Assembly (NCBI GenBank): GCA_036937835.1
Contig: CM072860.1
Coordinates: forward strand, 7,147,001-7,211,000
DNA: 64,000 nucleotides
Source of the DNA: Pampus argenteus
Lineage: Eukaryota; Chordata; Actinopteri; Scombriformes; Stromateidae
Direction: 5' to 3'
A program made the translations under genes and the position numbers. Positions 25,700 to 36,284 of the stretch are shown piece after piece. A model generated the notes under the pieces. The model searched no databases. It was not told the origin of the DNA and saw nothing but the letters and a program-made list of their open reading frames with translations. Position 1 is the stretch's first letter; each line of letters opens with the position of its first letter.

Positions 25700-25975
25700 T
25701 CTTAATGAAATGCTCAATTAGGGTCTTTAAATAGGTAATTATGCAGTGCCTAATCCCCAAGCTCCTGGGCCCTATCTCATTTAGATGACACTTGGGCTGC
25801 AAAATGGGAGGGGCAGACACTGGGGCCTTAGTTTCTGTCATCAGAGCCCGTCCGTGGTGGCACAGGCAGCCCTGTTAATGATAAGGCACATCCAGGCAGT
25901 CAGTCAACAGCGACTCCCAGTGAGGGCCACTGACAGCATGGCAATGTCAGGCTTGACAGTGTCTTAATCATGTTT
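25700..25975. promoter_or_regulatory. Candidate conserved non-coding element
   Basis: A non-repetitive block dense in homeodomain-type TAAT cores (CTTAATGA, CAATTAGG, GTAATTATG, CCTAATCC, GTTAATGATAAG), with a balanced-composition second half carrying several GGCAGCC, CAGTCAGTC and CTGACAG words. This mix resembles teleost developmental enhancers. Conservation was not measured. Confidence 0.25.
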
Positions 25976-28228
25976 GTGAGTGTTTGGGGGTGGACTGTAT
26001 TGGGGAGCATGTACAAAGGTTTCTGAGAGGGTGTTAGACTTTGTGTGATGTGGGTTTATATGCGTTTTTTTCTGATAATTGCTCAGTTAATTTTATATAA
26101 AAACAAGAACAGAGGGAGAGAAAATCACTTCCAAATGTCAAATTGTGCTTTTTACTTGATGCCAGGCACAGTTTTGATTTCCTGTACTGACATTTGTTTG
26201 AAGGTGGCATTTGATTTGAATTCCAATCTTGCAAACTGTGGCTGGAGAAAAGGACCTATTCATTCGTTTTCAGCAGCATAATAAAACGTCTTGTTCGAGT
26301 GTAACAATATACCATCACTGACGCGGGGAACTGCTCTTGTTTGGTTGCTAACGTAGCAATGGCATGCATCTGTCTTAGTGAAATGACAAAGGGGGGAATT
26401 GTTGCTTTTGCCTTGGGGTGAACCAGTGCTTTCCCTCGACTGAGCTGCACAAGCAGCCTCCACTGCATTTCATGAGAACAATAGTTTAGCTTGGCTAAAA
26501 CACCTTTTTCAAGGGCGTCCAAGAACAAAATAAAAAGTCCAGCTCCTCAACTCTATTAATCAGCAGCATCCACATCAAAGTGCACAGCAAACTTTAGTTA
26601 GGATACTTTAACCACCAAAATATTGAAACAGCTTTCCTAAAATGTTCATGCCCACCTAGCATGTCCTTTGATGGTCTTATCAGGATATAGATGGAAAAGC
26701 AGGAACAACACAATTTCATCTCTATCTGTGTATTCAGCAAAAACATCTCATATCTGTGATATTTTTGTCCTGTTGCCCTCTCTGTTGGCACTGATGTATT
26801 TTCATGCAAAAACGCTTCGATAAGCTGTTGGTGCTAATGCCGCTGGTCTGTTTCAATTGGCTGAAAGAGCCTTACTGAGGCAAAGTGCCCATAATACACT
26901 GAAAAACTTGCTCATGAGCACAACTTTCACCAACGTTTCCCTGTAAATAAAATGACACAGGATCGCATTAATTATTTATAGCTTCCCAATTAATGCTAAA
27001 AAGACACTAATGCCTCTTGATGAACCCGACATAGTAACATCTAAAATTCATATTAACACAGTAACGTGTTGTTTTGATTAGATATCTAAAGGATCAACAG
27101 CCTGTGAAGTGAAGGGGCAAGAACCACTAAAAGAACTTCACATGGATTGACGTTAAGGCCTTATGACAAATGCACTTATGAAAACATCTGCCACATCACC
27201 TTAGGCGAAAGATAGCATACAGTGTACTGGGCTAATTGAAGGGAAATTCACCCGATGTTGACTTAGTGCTCTACAGCAACCATAATGTGGCGTCACATTT
27301 TAGCTGAGGGTATATCGGGGCAAATTAGCATTTAGATAATGGGAGACACTTGGCATTTTAATTATTTTGCTGCCCTGTGAGTGTAGCGTGTATGCCCCAA
27401 GCACCTCCTTACATCCTTCATGTATGCCTAAGTAGTGCATTTACATACCAAACGGCTTGGCTTGTGTACAAAAGCATACTAAAATGTCACTACTGCACAA
27501 TGTACCTTGGTGTTCAATTGTTTTGAAAAGATAAGGAAGGCATATTGTTATTGACTTATGCCACATGTATTAGGGGGCAACACAATTCCCATTGCTGTAT
27601 TATTCAGTTATTTTTGGCAGAGTTGTGTTCTGATGGTCTCTGCCTTGTCGGCGAGTGGCAGTGGAATGCTGTTTTGTCTGTTCGAGGGCTCTGTACTTTC
27701 CATAAAACGACATGAGCTCAGGCTGGGAACAACCTCCCTCTCACCCTCATCTTCTCTGCCTCACGGAAGTGAGATTATTCATCCTCCCACAGAACGTTGT
27801 TGTGTTGGGGGTAGATGTCAAAGTGCCAGAAGCATGCGGCGCAAAGGGTATGCGTGCCTGCGCGCTGCGTGTAATGTGTCTATTTGTGCATATGAATGCC
27901 TGAGTTTACATTTGTGAGCATGTGCGTGTGTGGATTGTGTGTTTAGACCGCATCTATTTGATTGGATGTGGACCTGAGCCTGAGTTTGTACTTTTGAGGG
28001 TGACAAGAGTTTGCGTGTATCCCCCTTATTATTTTTTTTCTACCTTTCTCACCATCTTTACAGTTCCTTCCCTTCAAGAAACAATACCTTTAGACTACCA
28101 GAGAGGCCTCAAAACCATCATCCCCTCTTCAGCAGCGCCTGCTTTTTCTCCCTCAATCCCTCATCTCTCCCGCGCTGCCTCTGTTAGGTGTACAAGCTCA
28201 GACGGAGCGTGAGAAAAGCTGGCAATGA

Positions 28229-28420
28229 GGCACATTCCCTTGCTTCCCTCCCTCTGCCTCCACCTCTCCTGCTCTCTACCCTACAGTGCACTCTCTCCTC
28301 TCCCTCCCTTCTCCCTTGCTTCCTCTCCCCTCCACATTACTTTCCCTTGTCCTTCCCTCTCTTTCTCTCGCCACCTCTCTCTCTTTCTCTCTCCCTGCCT
28401 CGTTGCACCCCTTATCCATT
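28229..28420 (+). repeat. Long pyrimidine-rich block in intron 1
   Basis: About 190 bases of predominantly C/T on the plus strand, made of irregular CTCTCC, CTTCC and TCTCTTTC units with few purines. It contains an acceptor-like CCCTACAG, but the following bases are again pyrimidine-rich, so I do not call an exon. Mirror-type C/T blocks of this kind can form triplex DNA. Confidence 0.7.
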
Positions 28421-31211
28421 ATATTTCCACCCTTCTGTTCCGCACTCCGCTTACTCCCCCTTCTTTTTTTCTGGTTCATAATATGTAACATGATTTAGCC
28501 CTCCCCTGTTCATGCAGCGTAAATTTAATCCCAGCCATTCCAGGTTGGCTGCTGCTGCCGTGTCTACCATTTTTCTCATTTCCCCCCCCCCATCCTGCCA
28601 CACTCTCTGCTCCTGATACAATAGACTCCTCAAGATTCAGCTTGTTTGCATGGTAAGTTCTTTCCCTATACTAAATGCTGATGCGCAAGGTCAAGCACGA
28701 CCCAAGTGGCACATGCTTGTACTATAGAAGCTGCCCACACTGTGACAAGCAAACATAGCACAAGAGGAGGCCTCCCAACAAGCCGGCAATCATTTGAATA
28801 GTTTACACAGCTCACACGCATATTCAGATGATGATTATAATCTGCTGTGGTTTTATCTGATGCTCATTGAAAAGGCATTAGTGGCGTCCATTAGTGTTCC
28901 ATAGGATGTGTATTTGACCAGTGTCACCAAGGTCAAAGAAGGTGATACAAACAACATGAAAAATATGTTGCTTTGGATTCCAGTATCTCTAAAGCTTACC
29001 TAATAGGTCTGTAACTGTGTGTCTAATGTGTGCCTGTGCATGCGCTTGTGTGTTGCGTTCAGGGAGTAGCACAACAGGGCACTGGGATAATCAGTCACTA
29101 GTCTGCAGGTCAGGGTCTTGCACTGTGGGGACCATCCATCTGAACCCAACAGCTGCTGGGAAACGTGGCAGGAGGAATGAGACAGGAGAGAAAGATGGGC
29201 GGAGAGAGAGAGAAACAGAGCAAGAGAGAGAAAGTGGCGACCAGGTAGAGAGAAAAGTCAAGGAGAGGCTGTTGAAAGCAAAAAGAGCAGCTCACAGAAC
29301 GAGTGGGTGGAGGAGGAGTACTGGTGCTACGTGGTCATTTTAGTTACTGAAGTGTATGCTCAAGGTCAGTTTGGATGGGTTGAACTCTCATGAGGACATA
29401 ACCTTGCTCTTTGCACCCAACAAGGTAACAGTTTTCAAATTGCATCATCCTCGTGTTTCCCAATATATAGTTGTTTTTATTCTCTACAAAGACGTGTCAC
29501 CTCTGCTTGTGCTGGCTTGTATTTGTGTGAAAGGGAAAAAATATCACAGTAAAAGCCCAAGAATACAAACAATAAAAAAAATAAATGTTATTTTATTCTA
29601 TTTGCGGTGTCACATTTCAAAGTAAGGATCATCTTGCCGACAAAAAAAAGGAGGCATGGCTTTGAAAATCTCCTGGCGCTAATTTGCAACCGACGCACAA
29701 TTGAGATGGGATGTCCGATAACCGCAGCAGGTGCTTTTAAAGCAATTATTAGACAGACAAATGTCATCAGACCCAATTATCTTCCCGCTGTGCTTTCATG
29801 TAGGGTGATTCATTCATAAGAAAACGAGATATCACCAAAGACATCAGCTGCAGTATTGGCAGCAATTGCCTGTCAAAAAATGAGTCAGCCTTGCAGGCGG
29901 AACTGTAAAACCCTGGCTTTCTCATACAGAACATCAGGCAGTACCACCCAAAGGATAGTTTAAGACTGTGGGAGGCTTCTTTGAGGGAGGTCAGGGGAGG
30001 CGAGGAGGGAGGAGGAAAAAAAGTAAATAAATAAGTATAGCAAATAAACTCCTCCGATGTACGGTTGTCAGGGTCTTTCATGTGGAGGCTGCACTTGAGG
30101 GCATAGCTTAGCTTAGCTTGAGGGATGTTATTACACATGCCGGCTGATCGAGAGCGATGTGTGAGAAACGGCCTTGTCACTCTGTCTTAAATCACACCAT
30201 CGCAGGCAGAAGAAAGTAGCGGTAGAGAAAAAAAAAAAAAGCAAAGGAAAAATAGAAGGAGAAAAAAAAACAAGGGAAGAGTGGTTAAGAAAAGAAAGAA
30301 CAACAAGTATGAAAGGGACTTTATGCAGTGCAGAGAGACAGACAGGCTTTACACTGTAGCATTAAAGAAAGAGCAAGAGAAGAAGATAAAAGATGGCTGC
30401 AGCTAGCATGTAAAACATATGACTTAACTCATCTTGATGAGGAAGTGGGGACTTATAGAGGAATTCGGTTGGTGTAGATTTATGGGGTGTGGGATATGTG
30501 CCTTTGATGAGCTTATTTTATTAATCTGGTCATATGATGTTTAAAAAAAAAACAAAAAAAACAGAGCAAGCGTGTTTTGTGGTTCCCAAAGCTGTTGAAC
30601 GAGTGGTAGGAATAATAGACAGCAACCTATGCCCCTTTACATGCCCTTTGACCTTGAGGCTGAGGCTGAAGCAATATCTGTACCGCCGTCCCACCACGAG
30701 CCATCACAGCACAAGGTACCGCCGTCATGACAAAGACACTCATCAATTTAATAGTATAGTTTAGTACACAATAAACACTATACAAATGACTGATTTGCAG
30801 TTTCAATTATAATTATATGAATTACACAGTGAGAATTTTTTAAAAGGCAGCACTGCAACAACGTATGTATATGTTTATTATATACACAACACACACAGCA
30901 AGGTACATAGCATGTTTTATTCCCTAAACACAAACCGCCGCACCCTACTACATCAGGATGACATGTTTAATTACATACTATCTTAACAGCAACTGGAATC
31001 TGTGCTCGCCGCAGCCCTGATTGTTCTCCACCTTGTGTCCCTTCAACACTACTTCACAACAGCACGGCTTCATAAGCCTTTTCTGAAACAGAGACGGCCT
31101 CTCAGCATCAGGGCAAAGTCAAAAAGAGAGATCACAGAGACCATTGCCGTATTAACACAGCAGCCTACTATGTGTGCTTATAGCTATACTCTGCATATCA
31201 TTGTATTTTGA

Positions 31212-31247
31212 GTGTGTGTGTGTGTGTGTGTGTGTGTTGGGGGGGGG
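31212..31247. repeat. (TG)13 followed by a G run
   Basis: About 26 bases of TG repeat ending in TTGGGGGGGGG. Confidence 0.9.
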
Positions 31248-33721
31248 AGTAATTACTGCATTCTTTAACTCTGCAAGTCCGGAGAGACATAGAAAGTCCT
31301 GCCTCATAAAACAAAGCAAATTCTTATTTGCTGTGCCTGGCTGGGAATGATACGAGGCAACTTTTTTTTTTCTTTCATAACAGTGCAGAATGGATCACAA
31401 CCTCTGTAGTTTCGCCGTGCTTTATCCTTGCATGTGTTGGGCTAATTACAGGGTGACTGGCCTTAATAGATTTGGAGGGATTTTTGTGGGTGCTTTGGTC
31501 TGTTAGGATAACATATCATAACTCCACTATTTCCTTGAAGTTCAATTCAGTCTGTGCATGATCCTGGAATGAAAAACACCCCATTTAAAAAATCCCCTGG
31601 AGTTGGCCAAAGTGAAATTAGTTAACTTGCACGAAGGGTGATCATAATGTGTTACAACTGTTATGCTCAAACCCATGTTGAAATTGTTAAAAATGGCACC
31701 ATCGGTAGCATTCTCATGTCACTAGCTCGTTTTTCTACTGGTTTGCCAAAGTATTACACAATGTGAGAGAACATGGAAAGGCACAATCGGTGCAAAGCTA
31801 ATGTTGTGAACCTGCTGCGTTGGGGAGCTCATATCTATTCTGCCTGCATACTTTCCCATAACACGTTTATTGCAGTATGGCTGGAATATAAGATAAATAT
31901 GACTCTGATGATTCTTTAGTTGCTGTTTTTCCCCCCGTTAATATTATTGCTTGTCTAAATAGACCAGAATACCAAACACACACACATGCTCAAATGAGAA
32001 TAGAGACTAACCATTAAGGAGAATATAAACATCCCTCCCTCCTTCTCCTGCACATTTCTGATAAAGATCATGGGGAAGGAGAGAGAGTAGACGGCTCAAC
32101 AGCCCCTTTCTTTTTCTTGCCACACACTCCCCCCCTTTTCTAATTAACATTGTGCGTGTTGTCAGGCTTTGTTTAATAATGCATGATCACTATCAGCAGC
32201 AAAATCCTTTGAATGAAGCACCACTGAATGGGAACACAATAATACCACCCGAGGCTCATGAAGTAAGACAAGATTGTTTTTTTTTTCCTTTCTATTGTAA
32301 TAAATGTTCAATGAAAAGCATCAGTGCCACAAAATGTATGAAAGTGAAGGCGCAGAGTAAAATGCAAAAAGGCCATGTTGAGGATAAAATGGTCAAAGGT
32401 GGTGGCACCTTTGAGGGAGTCTCTTTATTTGGACACAAATGGACGTTAAACAGATCAAATAGACTGATGTATGTCTAATTTTTATATAAAGACACTTGCA
32501 TGAACAGAAAAACTGCAGCATTTCGGCTAAATCCATCGTCAGATAACAATGCAGTTGGCAAACTGCTGCCTTTCTGCCAGGTCTGGCAGGTGGCTTGTCC
32601 CTCCTTACCACATTAGGAAGGAATCTGCAGTGCAATTTACTTGTAAAAATTAACGTCACAAATCAACAGCAAGCAAATATAATTGCTTTCATTTTTCGGT
32701 ATAAATCAAGGTTTTGGGGGGTGTCATTTAGCTGTGCTTACATTAGCTTCTCCTTGTATTTACTCACATGGCACAGCCTCTCGGTTGTCTCACTGGTGCT
32801 TACACAACATACAGATGGTTTTGTTTGCCTCTATCAGCGTGTGTGTGTGTGTGTGTAAATGGCGGTGTGCGCATGCCGGGGTGGTGTGAACAGAGATGGG
32901 GAGGGCTGCTGAGTACAGTTTCTTGTGTGCTATCTAATGTCATGTCATTATGGAAATTCACACTTCATTAATTAACTCAAAGGCTGTCACTTAGATTTGG
33001 TGGGGCAGATGCGTAAAACAATAACCGCAGGAGAGACACAGCTGAACCTGCGGTACATATGGATCAGACTACAGCTTCATCCGCTCACACCCGGCACCGG
33101 TTTTTCACTTCAGTTGATTCTAATCAAATTCACAGTCGCTACAAACACTACTCATGTGAAAATTCTGTCTAGCGCGCTCAAAAGTATGTATATGTATACA
33201 CATTTGTGTTTGTGTGCGTGTGTCGGTGTGTGTGAGCGGGGGATGAGATTGCCTCAAATTGATTCCCTTCGCCACACGTCCCCCGCTCTTGCGCTTGCTG
33301 CTAGCCCTGCAGCGTTTGGAGACAGGTAGTCGTGTCTATCTCCCCCCAACACAAATCGAGTGTGACAGGTGCGCTATCTTCCCGTCTTTTCTGCCATTTA
33401 CAGCCCACAGAAATGAAAGAGGGAGAGCTAGGAGCGAGAAAGAGGATGATTGGTAACAGGGAAATGAGGTACTTTGTCATCATCGGGCCTACTGATTGGG
33501 CTTAGGGGGGCTTGTTTTTTCCTTTTTTCTCTTTCAGTGGGTGGCGGTCAAATCTGCAGATAAACAGTCCAATAAAATATATTATTCTAGTAAAAGACTA
33601 TGTTTACAGTTTCTACCTCCAGAACAGACAGTTATAAAAAAAAAAAGAAGTGCTCAATCCCCACGAGATTCCAAGAGATGTCGTGCGTTTGATTTCATGG
33701 CACATAAATTATCTGAAATAT

Positions 33722-33739
33722 CATGGTTCATGAACCATG
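33722..33739. other. Perfect 18-bp palindrome
   Basis: CATGGTTCATGAACCATG is its own reverse complement over all 18 bases, and the next base pair outward does not match. It is not part of a recognised repeat. Confidence 0.6.
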
Positions 33740-34111
33740 CACAGGTTCAACTGCAACCGCTCACCACAGCTGAAACAATAGCATCCCGTAGAACGATATC
33801 AGCAGGATAGCTAGCATGCTAACCAGCAGCATGTCATCAAAGCTCACACACTTGGATTAGCTGGGAGCCATGTTACGAGCCGAAGACTACCGCAGAGCAT
33901 CCATCACTAAGGATCAAGCACTGGCTTAAGCAAATGGATGACAAGGGATAGAGCCAGTCTGCAGCTAATACTAGCTCACTGTATCGCATTGATTTTCACA
34001 GCCATGTAGTGGCCTTTCGATAAAAGGCTGAAACGTGAATAGCAACACTTAGCCACTCTGTCTTATAGATTTTATTTGTTATTTAAGCAGCGCGAGATAA
34101 ATGAAAACATT

Positions 34112-34115
<4 letters not shown>

Positions 34116-34144
<29 letters not shown>
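34116..34144. repeat. (TG)n microsatellite
   Basis: About 29 bases of uninterrupted TG. Confidence 0.95.
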
Positions 34145-34147
<3 letters not shown>

Positions 34148-34575
34148 TGCTGAAGTTAAGCTACTCCATCACTCCATACAGGCAATTTATGCTATTAAAG
34201 CATCCGCTATGGATTAAATGTGGTGTAAGATGTAATATGTGATTTAATAGTCAATGTGTACATCACAATGTAACTGAAAGAGAGCATTTATATTTCGTCT
34301 TGTGCTTTAAAGAAAAAAAAAAAAAGAGAAAGCCTCAGTCGTCACATTTTCTTCAACTTCCATTTGAAAAGCTATATTAATAGCATTCTAAATTCATGAA
34401 TACTTCCTGTTTTTCCTGACTGTTCTTTGCATGCAACAGTTATGTGAAACAGATATCGACATTGATCTGAGGAGGGCTTAAAATGTACTCTTATTATGAA
34501 GCGTATTTAATTGGGGCTCGTGACCAAAGCTGTGAAGACAAAATCTTATTAGTTCATCCTTTCATCTGTGTGGTT

Positions 34576-34597
34576 TCTCTCTCTCTCTCTCTCTCTC
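34576..34597. repeat. (TC)n tract
   Basis: Eleven TC units about 290 bases upstream of the signal-peptide exon. Confidence 0.9.
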
Positions 34598-34804
34598 GCA
34601 CTCTATCTCTCTCCCTCTCATGCACACGTGCACACGCATTGTGTGAAGTGACTATTCCATTTAGAGAACTGTCAGAACATACCCCGTGAGCACATCAGCC
34701 TCTTCCTATCCTCTGTCAGCTCCAGCCGAGGCTGTGTGGGGGTATGTCAGAAATGTGCAGGGATAGATAAAACCCGTGGAGCCAAACAGCTTTGTTTCAT
34801 TCAG

Positions 34805-34883
34805 TCCCTCTCTCTTTTTCTCTCTCCTTTTTCCTCCCTCCTCCTTCCCTCACCCTTCTCCTATCCCTCCTTGCCTCACATAG
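34805..34883 (+). other. ptprd: Polypyrimidine tract and 3' splice site of intron 1
   Basis: Forty-seven consecutive pyrimidines (34805-34851), then only scattered purines until CACATAG|G. This is a strong vertebrate acceptor, and its length is notable. It sets the start of the signal-peptide exon at 34884. Confidence 0.7.
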
Positions 34884-34990
34884 GCTGTGAATACCCTGCA
34901 TCTGAGAAATCAGACCAGACTGACTCACAGGGCTCTGTGAGCCAGCGCCACCGAGGCTGCCAAAGCATGCTGGTGCCAAGCTGTCCCACC
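34884..34990 (+). other. ptprd: 5'UTR part of the signal-peptide exon
   Basis: Leader between the acceptor and the chosen start. The main frame stays open across it, so sequence alone does not exclude a longer N-terminus from an in-frame upstream start. It contains one in-frame ATG at 34967, eight codons before the chosen start. Its first bases, G-CTG-TGA, would terminate the frame arriving from the strong AUG of exon 1. Confidence 0.55.
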
Positions 34991-35069
34991 ATGCACAGAG
35001 CCAGACCCACGCTGCTGCTGCCGCTGCTGCTTGTCCTGGGTCTGCTCCTCCACCTCGCCGACGCTCAAA
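34991..35069 (+). CDS. ptprd: ptprd exon 2: signal peptide of LAR-family receptor tyrosine phosphatase
   Basis: Encodes 26 residues plus the first base of the next codon. The peptide starts MHRARP, runs into a hydrophobic core of Leu with Pro, Val and Gly, and ends HLADAQ, a classic secretory signal with cleavage predicted near ADA|Q. This start was chosen for its context (CCCACCATGC, A at -3) and the compact signal architecture. The ATG eight codons upstream also has A at -3 and would add MLVPSCPT. The exon ends CAA-A|GTAAGT, a consensus donor, leaving a phase 1 intron. Joining that single A to the CA of the next coding exon forms an ACA Thr codon and gives a mature N-terminus that aligns with PTPRD (TPPKF here, TPPRF in mammals). 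In the family, the signal sends the receptor to the neuronal surface and presynaptic membrane. Confidence 0.85.
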
Positions 35070-36264
35070 GTAAGTGGACCGTTGGCTTTCACGTGGGTTT
35101 CAATACTTGACGTAACACACATGCAGGGATGTACTACTGTGTGATGAAACTGCTAAAATATTGGGATATTATCACAACCAATTTGGGATGTTACCAAAGC
35201 TACATGATAAAAGAAAATCAAATCCAATGTTATGGGATGAAGACGTTTAAAAATACTGAGTATATTGTCTTCAAATAATGTTGGTTTCCTCCGAAATCTC
35301 TTCTATTGGCAAGATCTTAATTCATATCGTACTTCTTCCCTCAAGTATACTAGGACGCACATACATATACACACCTATATTTCACAACGATCCATCACTT
35401 CTCACCGACCTATCAAAGAAGGTGTCCAAGTCCTTATATCCCAGCTACTTTTTTCTGCTGCAAAAACTATCACGTGAACCAGAAATGCTCAGGCCTCAGC
35501 CAAGAATCTCATGATGAGAAGTCACTGGAATTGAGTTACTTGACATCAGATACCTGCCCATTGATGTGTGACAACAGTTTTCAAACCTCATTGAGCTCCG
35601 GTCCTGCACCATAGCACCACCCATCTCCCACCCTCTCTCTTTTTTTTACACTAAGATCCATGAATCATTAGCTTCTGGAGTCACAGTGGGATGGATAAAA
35701 GTTTTATTACTCCCTGTGCACCTACTGAAATCCCCTCAGTTCAGCTGAATATCTCTGAATGAAGGGATCGTTCACCCAAGGTCATATACAACGAAGCAAC
35801 GCAAAGTGAAATTGATGGGTGAGATTTTCAACTTTGTGCTTGAGAAATGTTCCCTGCAATCTGCTCAAATGTGTTTTATTTTTTCTTCTCCATCTCCCGC
35901 CACATATGTCTCACAGTGGGCGAGAGGCAAATGGAGAAATATATTCTTCGTTTATCCCCCATTTTATGTGCAGCTCCAGGATTTATTGACACAATTTAAT
36001 TACGAGACCTTCCCAAAACGGCATTAACGGTCGATAAACATTACCATTGAGGGGGCTCTTTAGTAGCTATGTGTTCTACAGCGCAGTGTGAATTTACATA
36101 ACAACATTTGATTAGAAAAAACACTATTGTCAAAACTTTCCCCCTGACAACAGTCCTGATAAGATTTCCACTCTCAAGTGTCCACAGACATTCCACAGTT
36201 GCATTTGAGCACATATGTACATACAGACCTGCACAAGTGCAGTCTGCAGCCCCCTATATCTTGA

Positions 36265-36284
36265 CCCCCACCCCCACCCGCCCC
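36265..36284 (-). promoter_or_regulatory. C-rich / minus-strand G-quadruplex-type tract
   Basis: CCCCCACCCCCACCCGCCCC gives four C runs of three or more with one-base loops, so the minus strand can form a G4 and the plus strand an i-motif. It is isolated in intron 2, with no promoter features recognised beside it. Confidence 0.45.

Larger units (their letters stand above)
2184..34883 (+). other. ptprd: Intron 1 of ptprd (about 32.7 kb)
   Basis: Starts GTAAGA and ends in a very long pyrimidine tract with CACATAG. It is AT-rich with many microsatellites and short simple runs. I found no coding exon, no RNA gene and no intact mobile element on either strand. It does hold candidate regulatory sites, listed separately: perfect CREs at 12139 and 17076, a CTCF-like core at 17033, several octamers, and CNE-like blocks near 25700 and 29685. 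It also holds a roughly 190-base pyrimidine-rich block near 28230. Cryptic 5'UTR exons cannot be excluded. Confidence 0.55.

Noticed and set aside
28283..28300. Acceptor-like CCCTACAG as the start of a cryptic exon
   Set aside because: Downstream sequence remains a pyrimidine tract with no donor or coding pattern nearby.
29767..30180. 137-codon minus-strand frame
   Set aside because: No family resemblance. It overlaps purine-rich and AT-rich intron, and chance open frames of this size are expected in 64 kb.
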